Below the pieces are notes generated by a model. It saw only the letters and a program-made list of their open reading frames with translations. It did no database searches and was not told the origin of the DNA. The translations under genes and the position numbers were made by a program. 64,000 bases of DNA from Flavobacterium sp. DG2-3 (GTDB taxonomy: Bacteria > Bacteroidota > Bacteroidia > Flavobacteriales > Flavobacteriaceae). This document shows positions 1-8,475 of the stretch, piece by piece (within the stretch, counting starts at the first letter, position 1; each line of letters starts with the position of its first letter). Location: NCBI RefSeq assembly GCF_030730925.1, contig NZ_JAVAMB010000010.1, positions 124,001 to 188,000 of the forward strand, read 5' to 3'.

Positions 1-486
1 ATTCAAATTGTAAAACCTTTTCAATACGGAAATGCAATTAATTATTTAGAAATAAAAGCAAGCCGTGAATTTAAATTTGGAAAATTTGCTTTAGATAATA
101 CCCTTTTATATCAGAAAGTAGATCAGTCAGATTTAATTTTAAATGTACCCGATTTTGTAACTAGAAATACATTCTATTATTCTGGTCATTTCTTTAAAAA
201 GGCATTGTTTATGCAAACGGGACTTGTCTTTAATTATATGACAAAATATTATGGAGATGATTATAATCCTGTAATCGCAGAATTTTTTGTGCAGCAGGAT
301 AAAAAAATCGGAGGTTTTGCAACATTCGATTTCTTTGTGAATGCGAGAATACGCCAGACCCGTTTTTATTTAAAAGCCGAACATTTTAATGCTTTATTTT
401 CACAAAGTAATTATTATGCAACGCCTAATAATCCGTATCGTGACTTTGTGTTGCGTTTTGGTTTGGTTTGGAATTGGTTCGAATAA
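1..486 (+). CDS. Putative outer-membrane beta-barrel porin, C-terminal fragment (start outside window)
   Basis: The reading frame is open from base 1 to the stop at 484-486, so this is the last 161 residues of a longer gene. The sequence alternates aromatic and polar residues in beta-strand style (FYLKAEHFNALF, then DFVLRFGLVWNWFE at the end) and ends with an aromatic near the C-terminus, as outer-membrane barrel proteins do. It resembles the Bacteroidota 'putative porin' family (Porin_10). The internal ATG at 205 is not the start, because the barrel pattern continues upstream of it. The substrate cannot be told from the sequence. It is followed after 48 bp by the PLP enzyme gene on the same strand. 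Confidence 0.7.
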   Translation: MQIVKPFQYGNAINYLEIKASREFKFGKFALDNTLLYQKVDQSDLILNVPDFVTRNTFYYSGHFFKKALFMQTGLVFNYMTKYYGDDYNPVIAEFFVQQDKKIGGFATFDFFVNARIRQTRFYLKAEHFNALFSQSNYYATPNNPYRDFVLRFGLVWNWFE

Positions 487-534
487 AAAAGAGTTGAAGA
501 TTTATTATAAAATCAAATATTTAAATAATACAAA

Positions 535-1896
535 ATGGACTTTTCAAATAATATTTTAGAAACAATAGGTAACACGCCGCTTGTAAAACTCAACAAAATT
601 GTTGCTGAAATTGATGCGTTAGTATTGGCAAAAGTCGAAACCTTTAATCCTGGTAATTCTGTAAAAGACAGAATGGCTGTAAAAATGATTGAAGACGCAG
701 AAGCAGATGGCCGACTAAAACCTGGAGGAACTATTATTGAAGGAACTTCAGGAAATACAGGAATGGGACTTGCACTTGTGGCAATCGTAAAAGGATACAA
801 ATTAATTTGTGTGATCTCAGACAAACAGTCTAAAGAAAAAATGGATATTCTTCGTGCTGTTGGTGCAAAGGTTGTCGTTTGTCCTACAGATGTTGAGCCA
901 ACAGATCCACGTTCTTATTATTCAGTTTCTAAGCGTTTAGCAGAAGAAACACCAAATTCTTGGTATGTGAATCAATATGATAACATGTCAAATTCTTTGG
1001 CACATTATGAGCAAACTGGACCGGAAATCTGGAAACAGACAGACGGAAAAATTACACATTTTGTGGTAGGAGTGGGAACAGGAGGAACGATCTCTGGAGT
1101 TGGAAAATATTTGAAAGAAAAAAATCCGAATATTAAAATCTGGGGAATTGATACTTACGGTTCTGTTTTTAAAAAATATCACGAAACAGGAATCTTCGAC
1201 GAAAACGAAATCTACTCTTATATAACAGAAGGTATCGGAGAAGATATTTTGCCTAAAAATGTTGATTTTTCTTTAATTGATGGATTTACAAAAGTAACTG
1301 ATAAAGACGCTGCCGTTTACACTAGAAAGATTGCTCTTGAAGAAGGAATTTTTGTAGGGAATTCAGCTGGAGCTTGTATAAAAGGTTTATTACAGCTGAA
1401 AGAGCATTTTAAACCAGAAGATGTTGTTGTGGTATTATTTCACGATTCTGGAAGCCGTTATGTTGGAAAAATGTTCAACGACGACTGGATGCGTGAGCGC
1501 GGATTCTTAGAAGAAAACGTAACAAAAGCCGAAGACGTTATCAAAGATCATATCGATAAAGAATTGATCGTTGTACGTACAGAAGAGCTAGTTTCGCATG
1601 CAATTGAGCGTATGCGTAAATATAAAATTTCGCAGATTCCGGTTGTAGATATCAACGGATTTGTTGGTTCTGTAGACGAAACAGATTTATTTAGAAGCTA
1701 CGTTGCCGATAAAAACGTTGCCGAAAAACCAATTAAGGACGTAATGGGTAAACCTTTCCCGATTGTAAAATTAGGAACACCAATTGAAGAAGTTTCAAAA
1801 CTTTTCAGCAAAGAAAACGATGCTGTTTTGGTTGATTTAGGAAACGGACATCATCACATTATCACGAAATATGATATTATTGGCTCAATAAAATAA
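535..1896 (+). CDS. PLP-dependent cysteine synthase / cystathionine beta-synthase with C-terminal CBS pair
   Basis: The 453-residue protein is a fold-type II PLP enzyme of sulfur amino-acid metabolism. The N-terminal motif GNTPLVKLN leads to NPGNSVKDR, whose Lys44 is the expected PLP Schiff-base lysine. The phosphate and substrate loop EGTSGNTG lies at 69-76, and the glycine-rich GVGTGGTISG at about 180. Two CBS domains fill roughly 335-453, as in cystathionine beta-synthase, and could sense an adenosyl ligand. Whether it uses sulfide and O-acetylserine (CysK activity) or homocysteine and serine (CBS activity) cannot be decided by eye. Terminator 1913-1965 follows directly. Confidence 0.85.
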   Translation: MDFSNNILETIGNTPLVKLNKIVAEIDALVLAKVETFNPGNSVKDRMAVKMIEDAEADGRLKPGGTIIEGTSGNTGMGLALVAIVKGYKLICVISDKQSKEKMDILRAVGAKVVVCPTDVEPTDPRSYYSVSKRLAEETPNSWYVNQYDNMSNSLAHYEQTGPEIWKQTDGKITHFVVGVGTGGTISGVGKYLKEKNPNIKIWGIDTYGSVFKKYHETGIFDENEIYSYITEGIGEDILPKNVDFSLIDGFTKVTDKDAAVYTRKIALEEGIFVGNSAGACIKGLLQLKEHFKPEDVVVVLFHDSGSRYVGKMFNDDWMRERGFLEENVTKAEDVIKDHIDKELIVVRTEELVSHAIERMRKYKISQIPVVDINGFVGSVDETDLFRSYVADKNVAEKPIKDVMGKPFPIVKLGTPIEEVSKLFSKENDAVLVDLGNGHHHIITKYDIIGSIK

Positions 1897-1912
1897 GCCA
1901 TTTCAAATAAAA

Positions 1913-1965
1913 AAATCCATAAACCCTTATTGTAATTCAATTGGGTTTATGGATTTGTCTTTTAA
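1913..1965 (+). terminator. Intrinsic terminator after the PLP enzyme gene
   Basis: Perfect 14-bp arms at 1913-1926 and 1943-1956 (AAATCCATAAACCC and its complement) close a 16-nt loop, followed by GTCTTTTAAAA. It lies 17 bp after the stop codon at 1896 and just before the exonuclease start at 1975. Confidence 0.7.
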
Positions 1966-1974
1966 AAATAGAAT

Positions 1975-2457
1975 ATGAATTTTACAGCTATTGATTTTGA
2001 AACTGCAACAGGATATCATCCATGTTCGGTAGGTATTGTTACAGTCGAAAATGGAATTATCGTTGATGAATATGTGTCTTTAATAAAACCGCCGAACAAT
2101 GAATATAATCCGTTTACAATTCGCGTTCACGGCATTTATCCAAAAGATACTGCTAATGCAAAATCTTTCTTTCAAATTTATCCCGAAATTGAAAAACGAC
2201 TAAAAAACAGAGTTGTCGTAGCACATAATGAAAGCTTTGATCGTAATGTTTTGATGAAAACAATGCTGTTGCATGGTTTGAATTATGAAGATTTAAATAT
2301 CGCTTTGAAATGGGAATGCACAGTCAAAATATATAAAGCTAAAGGCATCAAGCCAACCAAATTGAGCGATTGCTGTCGTGAGATGGAAATTCAGCTCAAT
2401 CATCACGAAGCTTTATCTGATGCAAGAGCTTGCGCAAAGCTGTATATGCTTCGTTAA
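1975..2457 (+). CDS. 3'-5' exonuclease, DnaQ/RNase T-like (DEDDh)
   Basis: This 160-residue protein is a stand-alone DEDDh exonuclease domain. Exo I is AIDFETA (Asp7, Glu9), Exo II is VVAHNESFDRNVL with its Asp near 89, and Exo III is HHEALSDARA with the catalytic His and Asp near the C-terminus. The length matches a single exonuclease domain with no polymerase or GIY-YIG partner, unlike the fused version at 49857-51236. It could be a proofreading-type or RNA-trimming nuclease; the sequence does not say which. The ATG at 1975 begins right after the preceding terminator, so it needs its own promoter or read-through. Confidence 0.8.
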   Translation: MNFTAIDFETATGYHPCSVGIVTVENGIIVDEYVSLIKPPNNEYNPFTIRVHGIYPKDTANAKSFFQIYPEIEKRLKNRVVVAHNESFDRNVLMKTMLLHGLNYEDLNIALKWECTVKIYKAKGIKPTKLSDCCREMEIQLNHHEALSDARACAKLYMLR

Positions 2458-2533
2458 AATATTTTTTTATTTTGTAAGAATAATATTAAAATTTAATTAC
2501 TTTTAGATTTTGTAATCATACTATAAAATCTAA

Positions 2534-3805
2534 ATGAAAGAAGGCTTCCTTCATTATCTCTGGAAATTCAAGAAATTTGATACGTTGAATTTGAAATCTG
2601 TTCAAAACGAACTAATTACCATTATTAAAACAGGTGATTATTTAGAACTTTCTGGACCTGATTTCTTTAATGCTCACATAGAAATTGGAAATCAAAAATG
2701 GGCTGGCAATGTCGAGATTCATTTAAAATCTTCAGACTGGTACCTTCATAACCATGAGAAAGACCCTGCCTATAAAAATGTTATTCTTCATGTGGTTTGG
2801 GAGAATGATACTGCTATTTTTAGAGAAAACAATACAGAAATACCTATTTTGGTTCTTAAAGATTATGTTTCAAAAGAAATAATAGAAAATTATACCGCAT
2901 TGATTGCTCCAAAAACATGGATTTCTTGCGAAAGAGAATTAAAGCAAATTGATGGTTTTGTTTTCAAAAACTGGCAGGAAAGATTATTTTTTGAGCGTTT
3001 AGAGCGAAAATCTACGTTTATTTATCAATTACTGGAAGAAACTAATCAAGATTGGGAAGCGGTTTTATTTTGTCTTCTCGCTAAAAATTTTGGTTTAAAT
3101 ATGAATGGAAATACTTTTTTGCAAATTTCTAAAGTAATTCCTTTTTCAGTCATTCGAAAAGAAAGCTTTGAAGTCGAAAATTTAGAAGCGCTTCTTTTTG
3201 GAACTTCAAATTTATTAGAAGCAGAAAAAGAAGACGTTTATTATAAAGACTTAAAGTTTCGTTACTTTTATCTATTACATAAATATCAAATAGAAAAAAC
3301 GTATACAGATCCACTTCAATTTTTTAAACTTCGTCCAGATAATTTTCCGACGATTAGACTTTCTCAATTGGCGGCTTTATATCATAAACACCAAAACCTG
3401 TTTTCTAAAATAGTTGATTTAAAATCTGTTACTGCTGTGTATCGTTTGTTAAATGTCTCTGCAAGTTTGTATTGGCAAAATCATTATATGTTTGATAAAG
3501 AAAGTCCGAAGAAATTAAAAATGCTTTCTAAATCATTTATAGATTTAGTGATTATCAATACAATTATTCCGCTTCAGTTTGCCTATTCAAGTATTATGGG
3601 AGAATCAATTGCTGAGGACTTAATTGATTTTATGAATGAAGTCACTTCTGAGAAAAATGCCATTATCGATAAGTTCAATTCGTTCGGAATTAAGTCTAAA
3701 ACTGCATTTGAAAGCCAAACCCTATTAGAACTCAAAAATGAATATTGTGAGCGTAAAGCTTGCTTAAAATGCGCAATAGGAATAGAGTTGCTTAAAAATA
3801 ATTAG
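2534..3805 (+). CDS. DUF2851 family protein
   Basis: The 423-residue protein looks like the DUF2851 family of Bacteroidota: it starts MKEGFLHYLWKFKKFD, contains the SGPDFFNAHIEIGNQKWAGNVEIHLKSSDW region and ends with a cysteine-containing ERKACLKCAIGIELL segment. The early GPDFFNA...GNVEIH portion recalls nuclease-like folds, but I cannot confirm catalytic residues, and the function of the family is unknown to me. No signal peptide or membrane segment is visible, so it should be cytoplasmic. It is followed by the PspC gene after a 77-bp spacer with its own -7 box. Confidence 0.7.
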   Translation: MKEGFLHYLWKFKKFDTLNLKSVQNELITIIKTGDYLELSGPDFFNAHIEIGNQKWAGNVEIHLKSSDWYLHNHEKDPAYKNVILHVVWENDTAIFRENNTEIPILVLKDYVSKEIIENYTALIAPKTWISCERELKQIDGFVFKNWQERLFFERLERKSTFIYQLLEETNQDWEAVLFCLLAKNFGLNMNGNTFLQISKVIPFSVIRKESFEVENLEALLFGTSNLLEAEKEDVYYKDLKFRYFYLLHKYQIEKTYTDPLQFFKLRPDNFPTIRLSQLAALYHKHQNLFSKIVDLKSVTAVYRLLNVSASLYWQNHYMFDKESPKKLKMLSKSFIDLVIINTIIPLQFAYSSIMGESIAEDLIDFMNEVTSEKNAIIDKFNSFGIKSKTAFESQTLLELKNEYCERKACLKCAIGIELLKNN

Positions 3806-3818
3806 CGAATTAGAAAAT

Positions 3819-3845
3819 TTGATAATTAGATAATTGTTATTTTTG
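3819..3845 (+). promoter_or_regulatory. Bacteroidota-type promoter for the PspC-domain gene
   Basis: TTG (3819-3821), a 16-bp spacer and TATTTTTG (3838-3845, a TAnnTTTG -7 box) lie 37 bp before the ATG at 3883. The spacer is slightly short for the family consensus. The leader that follows (3846-3880) is a low-complexity run of AAATCTAAA words. Confidence 0.5.
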
Positions 3846-3882
3846 TAAATCTAAAATCTAAAGTCATAAATCTAAAATATAG

Positions 3883-4110
3883 ATGTCAGCAATTTTAAAA
3901 CTTAAATTCTTCTTCGAAAAATATGGTTTCCATGTTTCTTCAAGATTAGCAGATAAACTCGGAATGCGGGTAACAAGCGTGCGATTGTTTTTTATCTACA
4001 TTTCCTTTGTCACAGCCGGTTTAGGATTTGGAGTTTACCTGACTCTGGCTTTCTGGATTAGGCTAAAAGATTTAATCCGTTCCAAAAGAACTTCAGTATT
4101 CGATTTATAA
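3883..4110 (+). CDS. Small PspC-domain membrane protein
   Basis: This 75-residue protein has the PspC layout: an N-terminal amphipathic part ending RLADKLGMRVTSVRLFFIY, then one hydrophobic stretch of about 20 residues (FVTAGLGFGVYLTLAFWI) and a short basic tail. PspC domains are inner-membrane proteins linked to phage-shock envelope stress, and free-standing single-domain versions are common in Bacteroidota. No pspA or pspB lies nearby, so a stress role is inferred only from the family. A strong bidirectional-looking terminator follows at once. Confidence 0.75.
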   Translation: MSAILKLKFFFEKYGFHVSSRLADKLGMRVTSVRLFFIYISFVTAGLGFGVYLTLAFWIRLKDLIRSKRTSVFDL

Positions 4111-4113
4111 AAA

Positions 4114-4149
4114 AAAAGGCTCCAAATTTACGTTTGGAGCTTTTTTTTA
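4114..4149 (+). terminator. Intrinsic terminator between convergent genes
   Basis: The arms GCTCCAAA (4119-4126) and TTTGGAGC (4133-4140) are flanked by an A-run and an 8-T run. This can end the PspC transcript rightwards and the minus-strand permease transcript leftwards. Confidence 0.8.
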
Positions 4150-4169
4150 TTTTTATGAAGATGTATTTA

Positions 4170-5639
4170 TTATTCTTCGCTTGTTGTATTATTAAGTTTA
4201 GATCTTTTCTTGCTATATCCAAAGTAAACTAAAATACCAATTATAAGCCATCCAAATGATAATAATTGAGCATCTAAACTTAAATTGAAAATTAAATAAG
4301 AATTGATCGCGATTCCCAAAACAGCAATAACCGGAAGAGCAGGAACTTTAAATGTTCTGTTTAATCCTGGTTGTTTTACTCTTAAAATCCAAACCGCGAT
4401 ACAAACCATAGTAAAGGCAAACAAAGTACCAAAACTTGTCATATCTGCCAATTTGTTGATTGGAGTAAAAGCAGCAACCGTTGCAATAATACCACCAAGA
4501 ATCATTAAGTTCGTTTTTGGTGTTCCAGAAATTGGGTTTACTTTAGAGAAAACTTGTGGAATTAAACCATCTTTAGACATTCCAAGGAAAATTCTAGATT
4601 GTCCCATAATCATTACCATTAATACAGAAACTAAACCAATAGTAGCTGCAACAGTAATAATAGAACCAGCCCAACCTTGTCCAGCAATATCAAAAGCATA
4701 AGCAACAGGAGCTTTAATAGCTTCAGGATATTTTCCTAGCGGGTTAAAATCTTGGTAATTCATCATTCCAGTTAATACTAAAGAAACTAGAATATATAAA
4801 GTAGTACAGATTAATAAAGAAGCGATGATTGCAAAAGGAACATCTTTTTTAGGATTGATAGCCTCTCCAGCTTGAGTAGAAACAGCATCAAAACCAACAT
4901 AAGCAAAGAAAATTGCAGCAGCTCCAGAAATGATTCCTCCAATTCCGTAAGCATTGTGAGTAGTTTCTTTTTCAATAATTTGAGTGGCTTCAGGAATAAA
5001 TGGGCTCCAGTTTGCAGTATTGATGAAGAAAAGACCAGCAACAATTACAAAGATTACTGCCGAAACTTTAAGGATTACAATAGCATTATTGGCTTTGGCA
5101 GCGCTTTTTGTTCCTTTAATAAGTAATGAAATAACTAAAATAACGATCAAGAAAGCAGGAAGATTCATAGAGAAACCTTCTCCAGTATAACTTGCAGGAT
5201 CTGTTGTAAGCCAATCAGGAAGTTTTATGTGAAATAATTTTAGCAATTTATTAAAGTATCCAGACCAGGAAACCGCTACAGTCATGGATCCCATTGCATA
5301 TTCGAGAATAAGTCCCCATCCAATAATCCAGGCAAAAATTTCTCCAATTGTACCATAAGCATACGCATAAGCAGATCCCTCTACAGGTAAAATTGATGCA
5401 AATTCAGAATAGCAAAGAGCCGCAAAAACACAAGCAATACCTGCGATGATAAACGAAATTGCTAATGCTGGACCTGCATGGTAATAGGCTCCAGTACCCG
5501 TTAATACAAAAATTCCTCCGCCAATAATGGCACCAACTCCAATTGCAGTAAGGCTCCATTTTCCTAAAACCCTTTTTAAATCACTTTTTTTCATATCGGC
5601 CTCAAAGGCAGATATTGGTTTAACTCTCATTATTGACAT
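4170..5639 (-). CDS. APC-superfamily amino acid permease (cationic amino acid transporter type)
   Basis: This is a 489-residue inner-membrane transporter with about 12 hydrophobic segments. The first, WSLTAIGVGAIIGGGIFVLTG, carries the G-rich APC substrate-binding motif in TM1, and FAYVGFDAVSTQAGEA matches the TM6-7 region of cationic amino acid transporters. The frame opens upstream at a TTG (5675), but the perfect -7 box TACATTTG at 5673-5680 covers that codon. The ATG at 5639 (MSIMRVKPISAFEADMKK) is therefore the believable start. It is probably monocistronic. The exact substrate is not visible in the sequence. Confidence 0.85.
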   Translation of the reverse strand: MSIMRVKPISAFEADMKKSDLKRVLGKWSLTAIGVGAIIGGGIFVLTGTGAYYHAGPALAISFIIAGIACVFAALCYSEFASILPVEGSAYAYAYGTIGEIFAWIIGWGLILEYAMGSMTVAVSWSGYFNKLLKLFHIKLPDWLTTDPASYTGEGFSMNLPAFLIVILVISLLIKGTKSAAKANNAIVILKVSAVIFVIVAGLFFINTANWSPFIPEATQIIEKETTHNAYGIGGIISGAAAIFFAYVGFDAVSTQAGEAINPKKDVPFAIIASLLICTTLYILVSLVLTGMMNYQDFNPLGKYPEAIKAPVAYAFDIAGQGWAGSIITVAATIGLVSVLMVMIMGQSRIFLGMSKDGLIPQVFSKVNPISGTPKTNLMILGGIIATVAAFTPINKLADMTSFGTLFAFTMVCIAVWILRVKQPGLNRTFKVPALPVIAVLGIAINSYLIFNLSLDAQLLSFGWLIIGILVYFGYSKKRSKLNNTTSEE

Positions 5640-5672
5640 ACTATATAATATTGGTTTATTGTTATTAAGTGC

Positions 5673-5680
5673 CAAATGTA
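5673..5680 (-). promoter_or_regulatory. -7 box of the amino acid permease promoter
   Basis: On the minus strand the sequence reads TACATTTG, an exact TAnnTTTG -7 element, 34 bp upstream of the chosen ATG. No well-spaced TTG -33 element is visible. The nearest TTG is about 23 bp upstream. Confidence 0.55.
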
Positions 5681-5903
5681 TTGTTTTTTGTAAAAAATAA
5701 AAACAATTATCATCTTTTAAGTTATAAAATGTTTCTTTTTTTTACAGTACTCGTAAGAAAGATTCTCTAAGTATTGATATTCATTAAATTAATTGGGGTT
5801 TTGTAACAGATTCGATAATTTTTTAAAAACTACTTTTCTTACTAATTTTCTTAATAAATTTGAAAGATTTTTCTTAAATTGTTTTTTAAAAGTATTTTCT
5901 ATC

Positions 5904-6791
5904 ATGAATTTTAAGTTTCTCAATAAGTATTTCCATTTTACAAAACAGCAGCGAATAGGCATTTTTATGCTTTTTGTTCTAATAATCGGTTTGCAGCTGG
6001 TTTATTTATTCGCTGATTTTAATATTTCAGAAACCAGTAATGTAGAAAAAGAGCAGTGGCTAGCGCTGCAATCAGAAATCGATCAGGAGAAATTAAGTCT
6101 TACAAGCGCAAAGCCGGTGGTTTATCTTTTCAATCCAAATTTTATTTCAGATTATAAAGGCTACAAACTCGGAATGTCTGTAGAAGAAATTGACCGTTTA
6201 ATGGCATTTCGCAAAGAAAATAAATATGTAAACTCAGCAGAAGAATTTCAAAAAGTTACAGGAATTTCAGATTCATTATTAAACAAAATTTCTCCTTTGT
6301 TTAAGTTTCCAGATTGGAAACAGTATAAAAGTAATTCCCCTGTAGAGAAAAAAGAATTTGCTGTAAAAAGCTTTCCGAAAAAAGAAAAGCTCCCAATCTT
6401 GGATATTAATCAGGCAACTCAAGAAGATTTGATGAAAATTTACGGAATAGGAGAAGGACTATCTTCTAGAATACTAAAGCAAAAAGAAATCTTAGGAGCA
6501 TTTGTGTCAATGGAACAAATGAAAGACATCTGGGGACTTTCGCCAGAAGTCATAAATGAATTGAGTAGCCATTTTAAAGTTCAAATCCCTTCAAATATGA
6601 AGAAAATAAATGTAAATGAGGCGTCACTAAAAGAATTAGCTCAATTCTCATACTTTAAATATGGACTTGCAAGAGAAATAGTAAAATATAGAAGTATGAA
6701 CGGAAATTTTAATAATATTGAGGATTTAGCAAAAATTAAAGATTTTCCTGTTGAAAAAGCAAAAATAATTAGTTTATATTTGGAGTTCTAA
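5904..6791 (+). CDS. ComEA-like helix-hairpin-helix protein, membrane anchored
   Basis: The 295-residue protein begins with a short cytoplasmic stretch, then one hydrophobic segment (IGIFMLFVLIIGLQLVYLF), then three helix-hairpin-helix units: FNPNFIS...LGMSVEEIDRLMAFRK, LDINQATQEDLMKIYGIGEGLSSRILKQKE and INVNEASLKELAQFSYFKYGLAREIVKYR. The last two are close to ComEA DNA-binding repeats. ComEA binds incoming DNA during natural transformation, and flavobacterial versions are of unknown role. A longer frame opens at a TTG (5793) but adds an unlikely Phe/Asn-rich leader, so I chose the ATG at 5904. The acyl-CoA dehydrogenase starts 13 bp after the stop, so the two are probably co-transcribed. Confidence 0.8.
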   Translation: MNFKFLNKYFHFTKQQRIGIFMLFVLIIGLQLVYLFADFNISETSNVEKEQWLALQSEIDQEKLSLTSAKPVVYLFNPNFISDYKGYKLGMSVEEIDRLMAFRKENKYVNSAEEFQKVTGISDSLLNKISPLFKFPDWKQYKSNSPVEKKEFAVKSFPKKEKLPILDINQATQEDLMKIYGIGEGLSSRILKQKEILGAFVSMEQMKDIWGLSPEVINELSSHFKVQIPSNMKKINVNEASLKELAQFSYFKYGLAREIVKYRSMNGNFNNIEDLAKIKDFPVEKAKIISLYLEF

Positions 6792-6804
6792 AAGAAACTA
6801 ACTC

Positions 6805-7944
6805 ATGAACTTTGATTACAACGAAACACAACTAATGATCGCACAGTCGATAAAAGACTTTGCAGAAAAAAATATTAGACCTTATATAATGGAATGGGAT
6901 GAAGCGCAAATTTTTCCGATTCCGTTGTTTAAGCAACTTGGCGAGATGGGCTTCATGGGCGTTTTAGTTCCAGAAGAATATGGAGGTTCTGGTTTGGGTT
7001 ATCATGAATATGTTACAGTAATAGAAGAAATTTCAAAAGTAGATCCTTCTATCGGATTGTCTGTTGCGGCTCATAATTCTTTATGTACCAATCATATCTT
7101 AACTTTTGGAAACGAAGAACAAAAGAAAAAATGGCTTCCAAAACTGGCTACGGCCGAACATATAGGAGCTTGGGGATTGACAGAACACAATACAGGCTCT
7201 GATGCTGGAGGAATGAATACTACGGCAGTTAAAGACGGAGATCACTGGATTGTAAATGGAGCTAAAAATTTTATTACACACGCAATTTCGGGAGATGTTG
7301 CAGTTGTTGTAGTGAGAACTGGTGAAAAAGGCGATTCTAAAGGAATGACCGCTTTTGTTTTCGAAAAAGGCATGAAAGGCTTTTCATCAGGGAAAAAAGA
7401 AAATAAATTAGGAATGAGAGCAAGCGAAACAGCCGAATTGGTTTTTGATAATTGCCGTGTTTCCGATGAAAATAGATTAGGCGAAGTTGGCGAAGGTTTT
7501 GTTCAAGCCATGAAAATTCTTGATGGCGGAAGAATCTCTATTGGTGCCTTGTCTTTAGGAATTGCAAAAGGCGCGTATGAAGCTGCATTGAAATATTCAA
7601 AAGAAAGACATCAGTTCGGACAGCCAATTAGTAATTTCCAAGGAATCTCTTTTAAGTTGGCAGACATGGCAACAGAAATTGAGGCTTCGGAATTATTGCT
7701 TCATAAAGCCGCTTTCTTGAAACAAAAACATAAACCAGTTACGACATCAGGCGCTATGGCAAAAATGTATGCCTCTGAAGCATGTGTCAAAATTGCTAAT
7801 GAAGCCGTTCAGATTCATGGAGGATATGGGTATACTAAAGACTTTCCGGTAGAAAAATTCTACAGAGACTCTAAATTGTGCACAATAGGAGAAGGAACAA
7901 CCGAAATTCAGAAACTTGTTATTTCTAGAAATTTGTTGAAATAA
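6805..7944 (+). CDS. Acyl-CoA dehydrogenase (short/medium-chain type)
   Basis: The 379-residue length is typical of a short-chain acyl-CoA dehydrogenase. These FAD enzymes catalyse the first step of fatty-acid or branched-chain acyl-CoA beta-oxidation. Family signatures are present: [17 protein letters not shown] in the middle beta domain, [20 protein letters not shown] in the C-terminal helical domain, and [20 protein letters not shown] near the end. The catalytic base is expected to be Glu363 in the IGEGTTEIQ motif. It follows the HHH gene by 13 bp but has no obvious functional tie to it. Substrate chain length cannot be read from the sequence. Confidence 0.9.
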   Translation: MNFDYNETQLMIAQSIKDFAEKNIRPYIMEWDEAQIFPIPLFKQLGEMGFMGVLVPEEYGGSGLGYHEYVTVIEEISKVDPSIGLSVAAHNSLCTNHILTFGNEEQKKKWLPKLATAEHIGAWGLTEHNTGSDAGGMNTTAVKDGDHWIVNGAKNFITHAISGDVAVVVVRTGEKGDSKGMTAFVFEKGMKGFSSGKKENKLGMRASETAELVFDNCRVSDENRLGEVGEGFVQAMKILDGGRISIGALSLGIAKGAYEAALKYSKERHQFGQPISNFQGISFKLADMATEIEASELLLHKAAFLKQKHKPVTTSGAMAKMYASEACVKIANEAVQIHGGYGYTKDFPVEKFYRDSKLCTIGEGTTEIQKLVISRNLLK

Positions 7945-7954
7945 AATATCATTT

Positions 7955-8100
7955 TGGGCGTGCCCCTAAAAACAAAAGCATTTAGCAAACGCGTAGAAGC
8001 TTTTGTTTTTAGGGTCGGGCTTTCCACTATAATCTTTTTGTTTTTAAAGAAAAAACAAAAAGGATTTCCGTTGCAATCCCTCACGCATACTCGGTTAAAT
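7955..8100. repeat. Intergenic composite palindromic element
   Basis: The 247-bp gap before rpsU contains two successive long hairpins. The first has perfect 16-bp arms at 7964-7979 and 7999-8014 (CCCTAAAAACAAAAGC and its complement). The second pairs AATCTTTTTG near 8031 with CAAAAAGGATT near 8055. GC-rich words surround them. A related AATCTTTTCC...AAAAAGGATTTCC block occurs at 62118-62152. It looks like a dispersed, non-coding Flavobacterium repeat. The first hairpin could also serve as terminator for the acyl-CoA dehydrogenase. Confidence 0.6.
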
Positions 8101-8154
8101 CGAGTTTAGTGAAAATAATTCAAAATTTATAAGTCATAATTCATAATTAATACA

Positions 8155-8184
8155 TACATTTGCAGCCTTAACGAGAGGAGGTGT
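8155..8184 (+). promoter_or_regulatory. rpsU promoter -7 box and unusually strong Shine-Dalgarno
   Basis: TACATTTG (8155-8162) is a perfect -7 box. AGGAGGTG (8176-8183) can pair over eight bases with the 16S rRNA anti-Shine-Dalgarno and ends 8 bp before the ATG at 8192. Almost no other gene in this window has such a site. Confidence 0.8.
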
Positions 8185-8191
8185 CTATATT

Positions 8192-8386
8192 ATGTTAATT
8201 ATACCAATTAAAGACGGAGAAAATATCGATAGAGCATTAAAGCGCTATAAAAGAAAATTTGATAAAACAGGAACTGTTCGTCAATTAAGAGCACGTACTG
8301 CTTTTATTAAGCCTTCTGTTATCAAAAGAGCTCAAATCCAAAAAGCGGCTTACATTCAAGGCTTGAAAGATAGTTTAGAAAGTTAG
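8192..8386 (+). CDS. rpsU: 30S ribosomal protein bS21
   Basis: The 64-residue basic protein starts MLIIPIKDGENIDRALKRYKRKF and matches bS21, a late small-subunit protein near the mRNA exit and platform. In Bacteroidota bS21 helps to hide the 16S anti-Shine-Dalgarno tail, which is why these bacteria rarely use Shine-Dalgarno sites (established in Flavobacterium johnsoniae ribosome work). The strong site upstream of this very gene fits autoregulation: ribosomes lacking bS21 would translate it best. A terminator at 8409-8455 separates it from xerC. Confidence 0.95.
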   Translation: MLIIPIKDGENIDRALKRYKRKFDKTGTVRQLRARTAFIKPSVIKRAQIQKAAYIQGLKDSLES

Positions 8387-8408
8387 TATTAGCTTTTCGA
8401 AAATAATT

Positions 8409-8455
8409 ACCGTTAGTGGTCAAAATGTTTTAATTTTGATGCTAACGGTTTTTTT
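8409..8455 (+). terminator. Intrinsic terminator after rpsU
   Basis: The outer arms ACCGTTAG (8409-8416) and CTAACGGT (8442-8449) enclose an inner CAAAAT/ATTTTG pair. The hairpin is followed by seven T residues. Confidence 0.85.
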
Positions 8456-8475
8456 ATGCTTAATTTTTAGATTCA

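Noticed and set aside
4303..5190. Several open frames on the plus strand opposite the amino acid permease
   Set aside because: They mirror hydrophobic codons of the permease and carry no recognisable motif, so they are shadows.
7099..7281. Minus-strand open frame opposite the acyl-CoA dehydrogenase
   Set aside because: It lies inside a well-conserved gene and has no start signal or domain.
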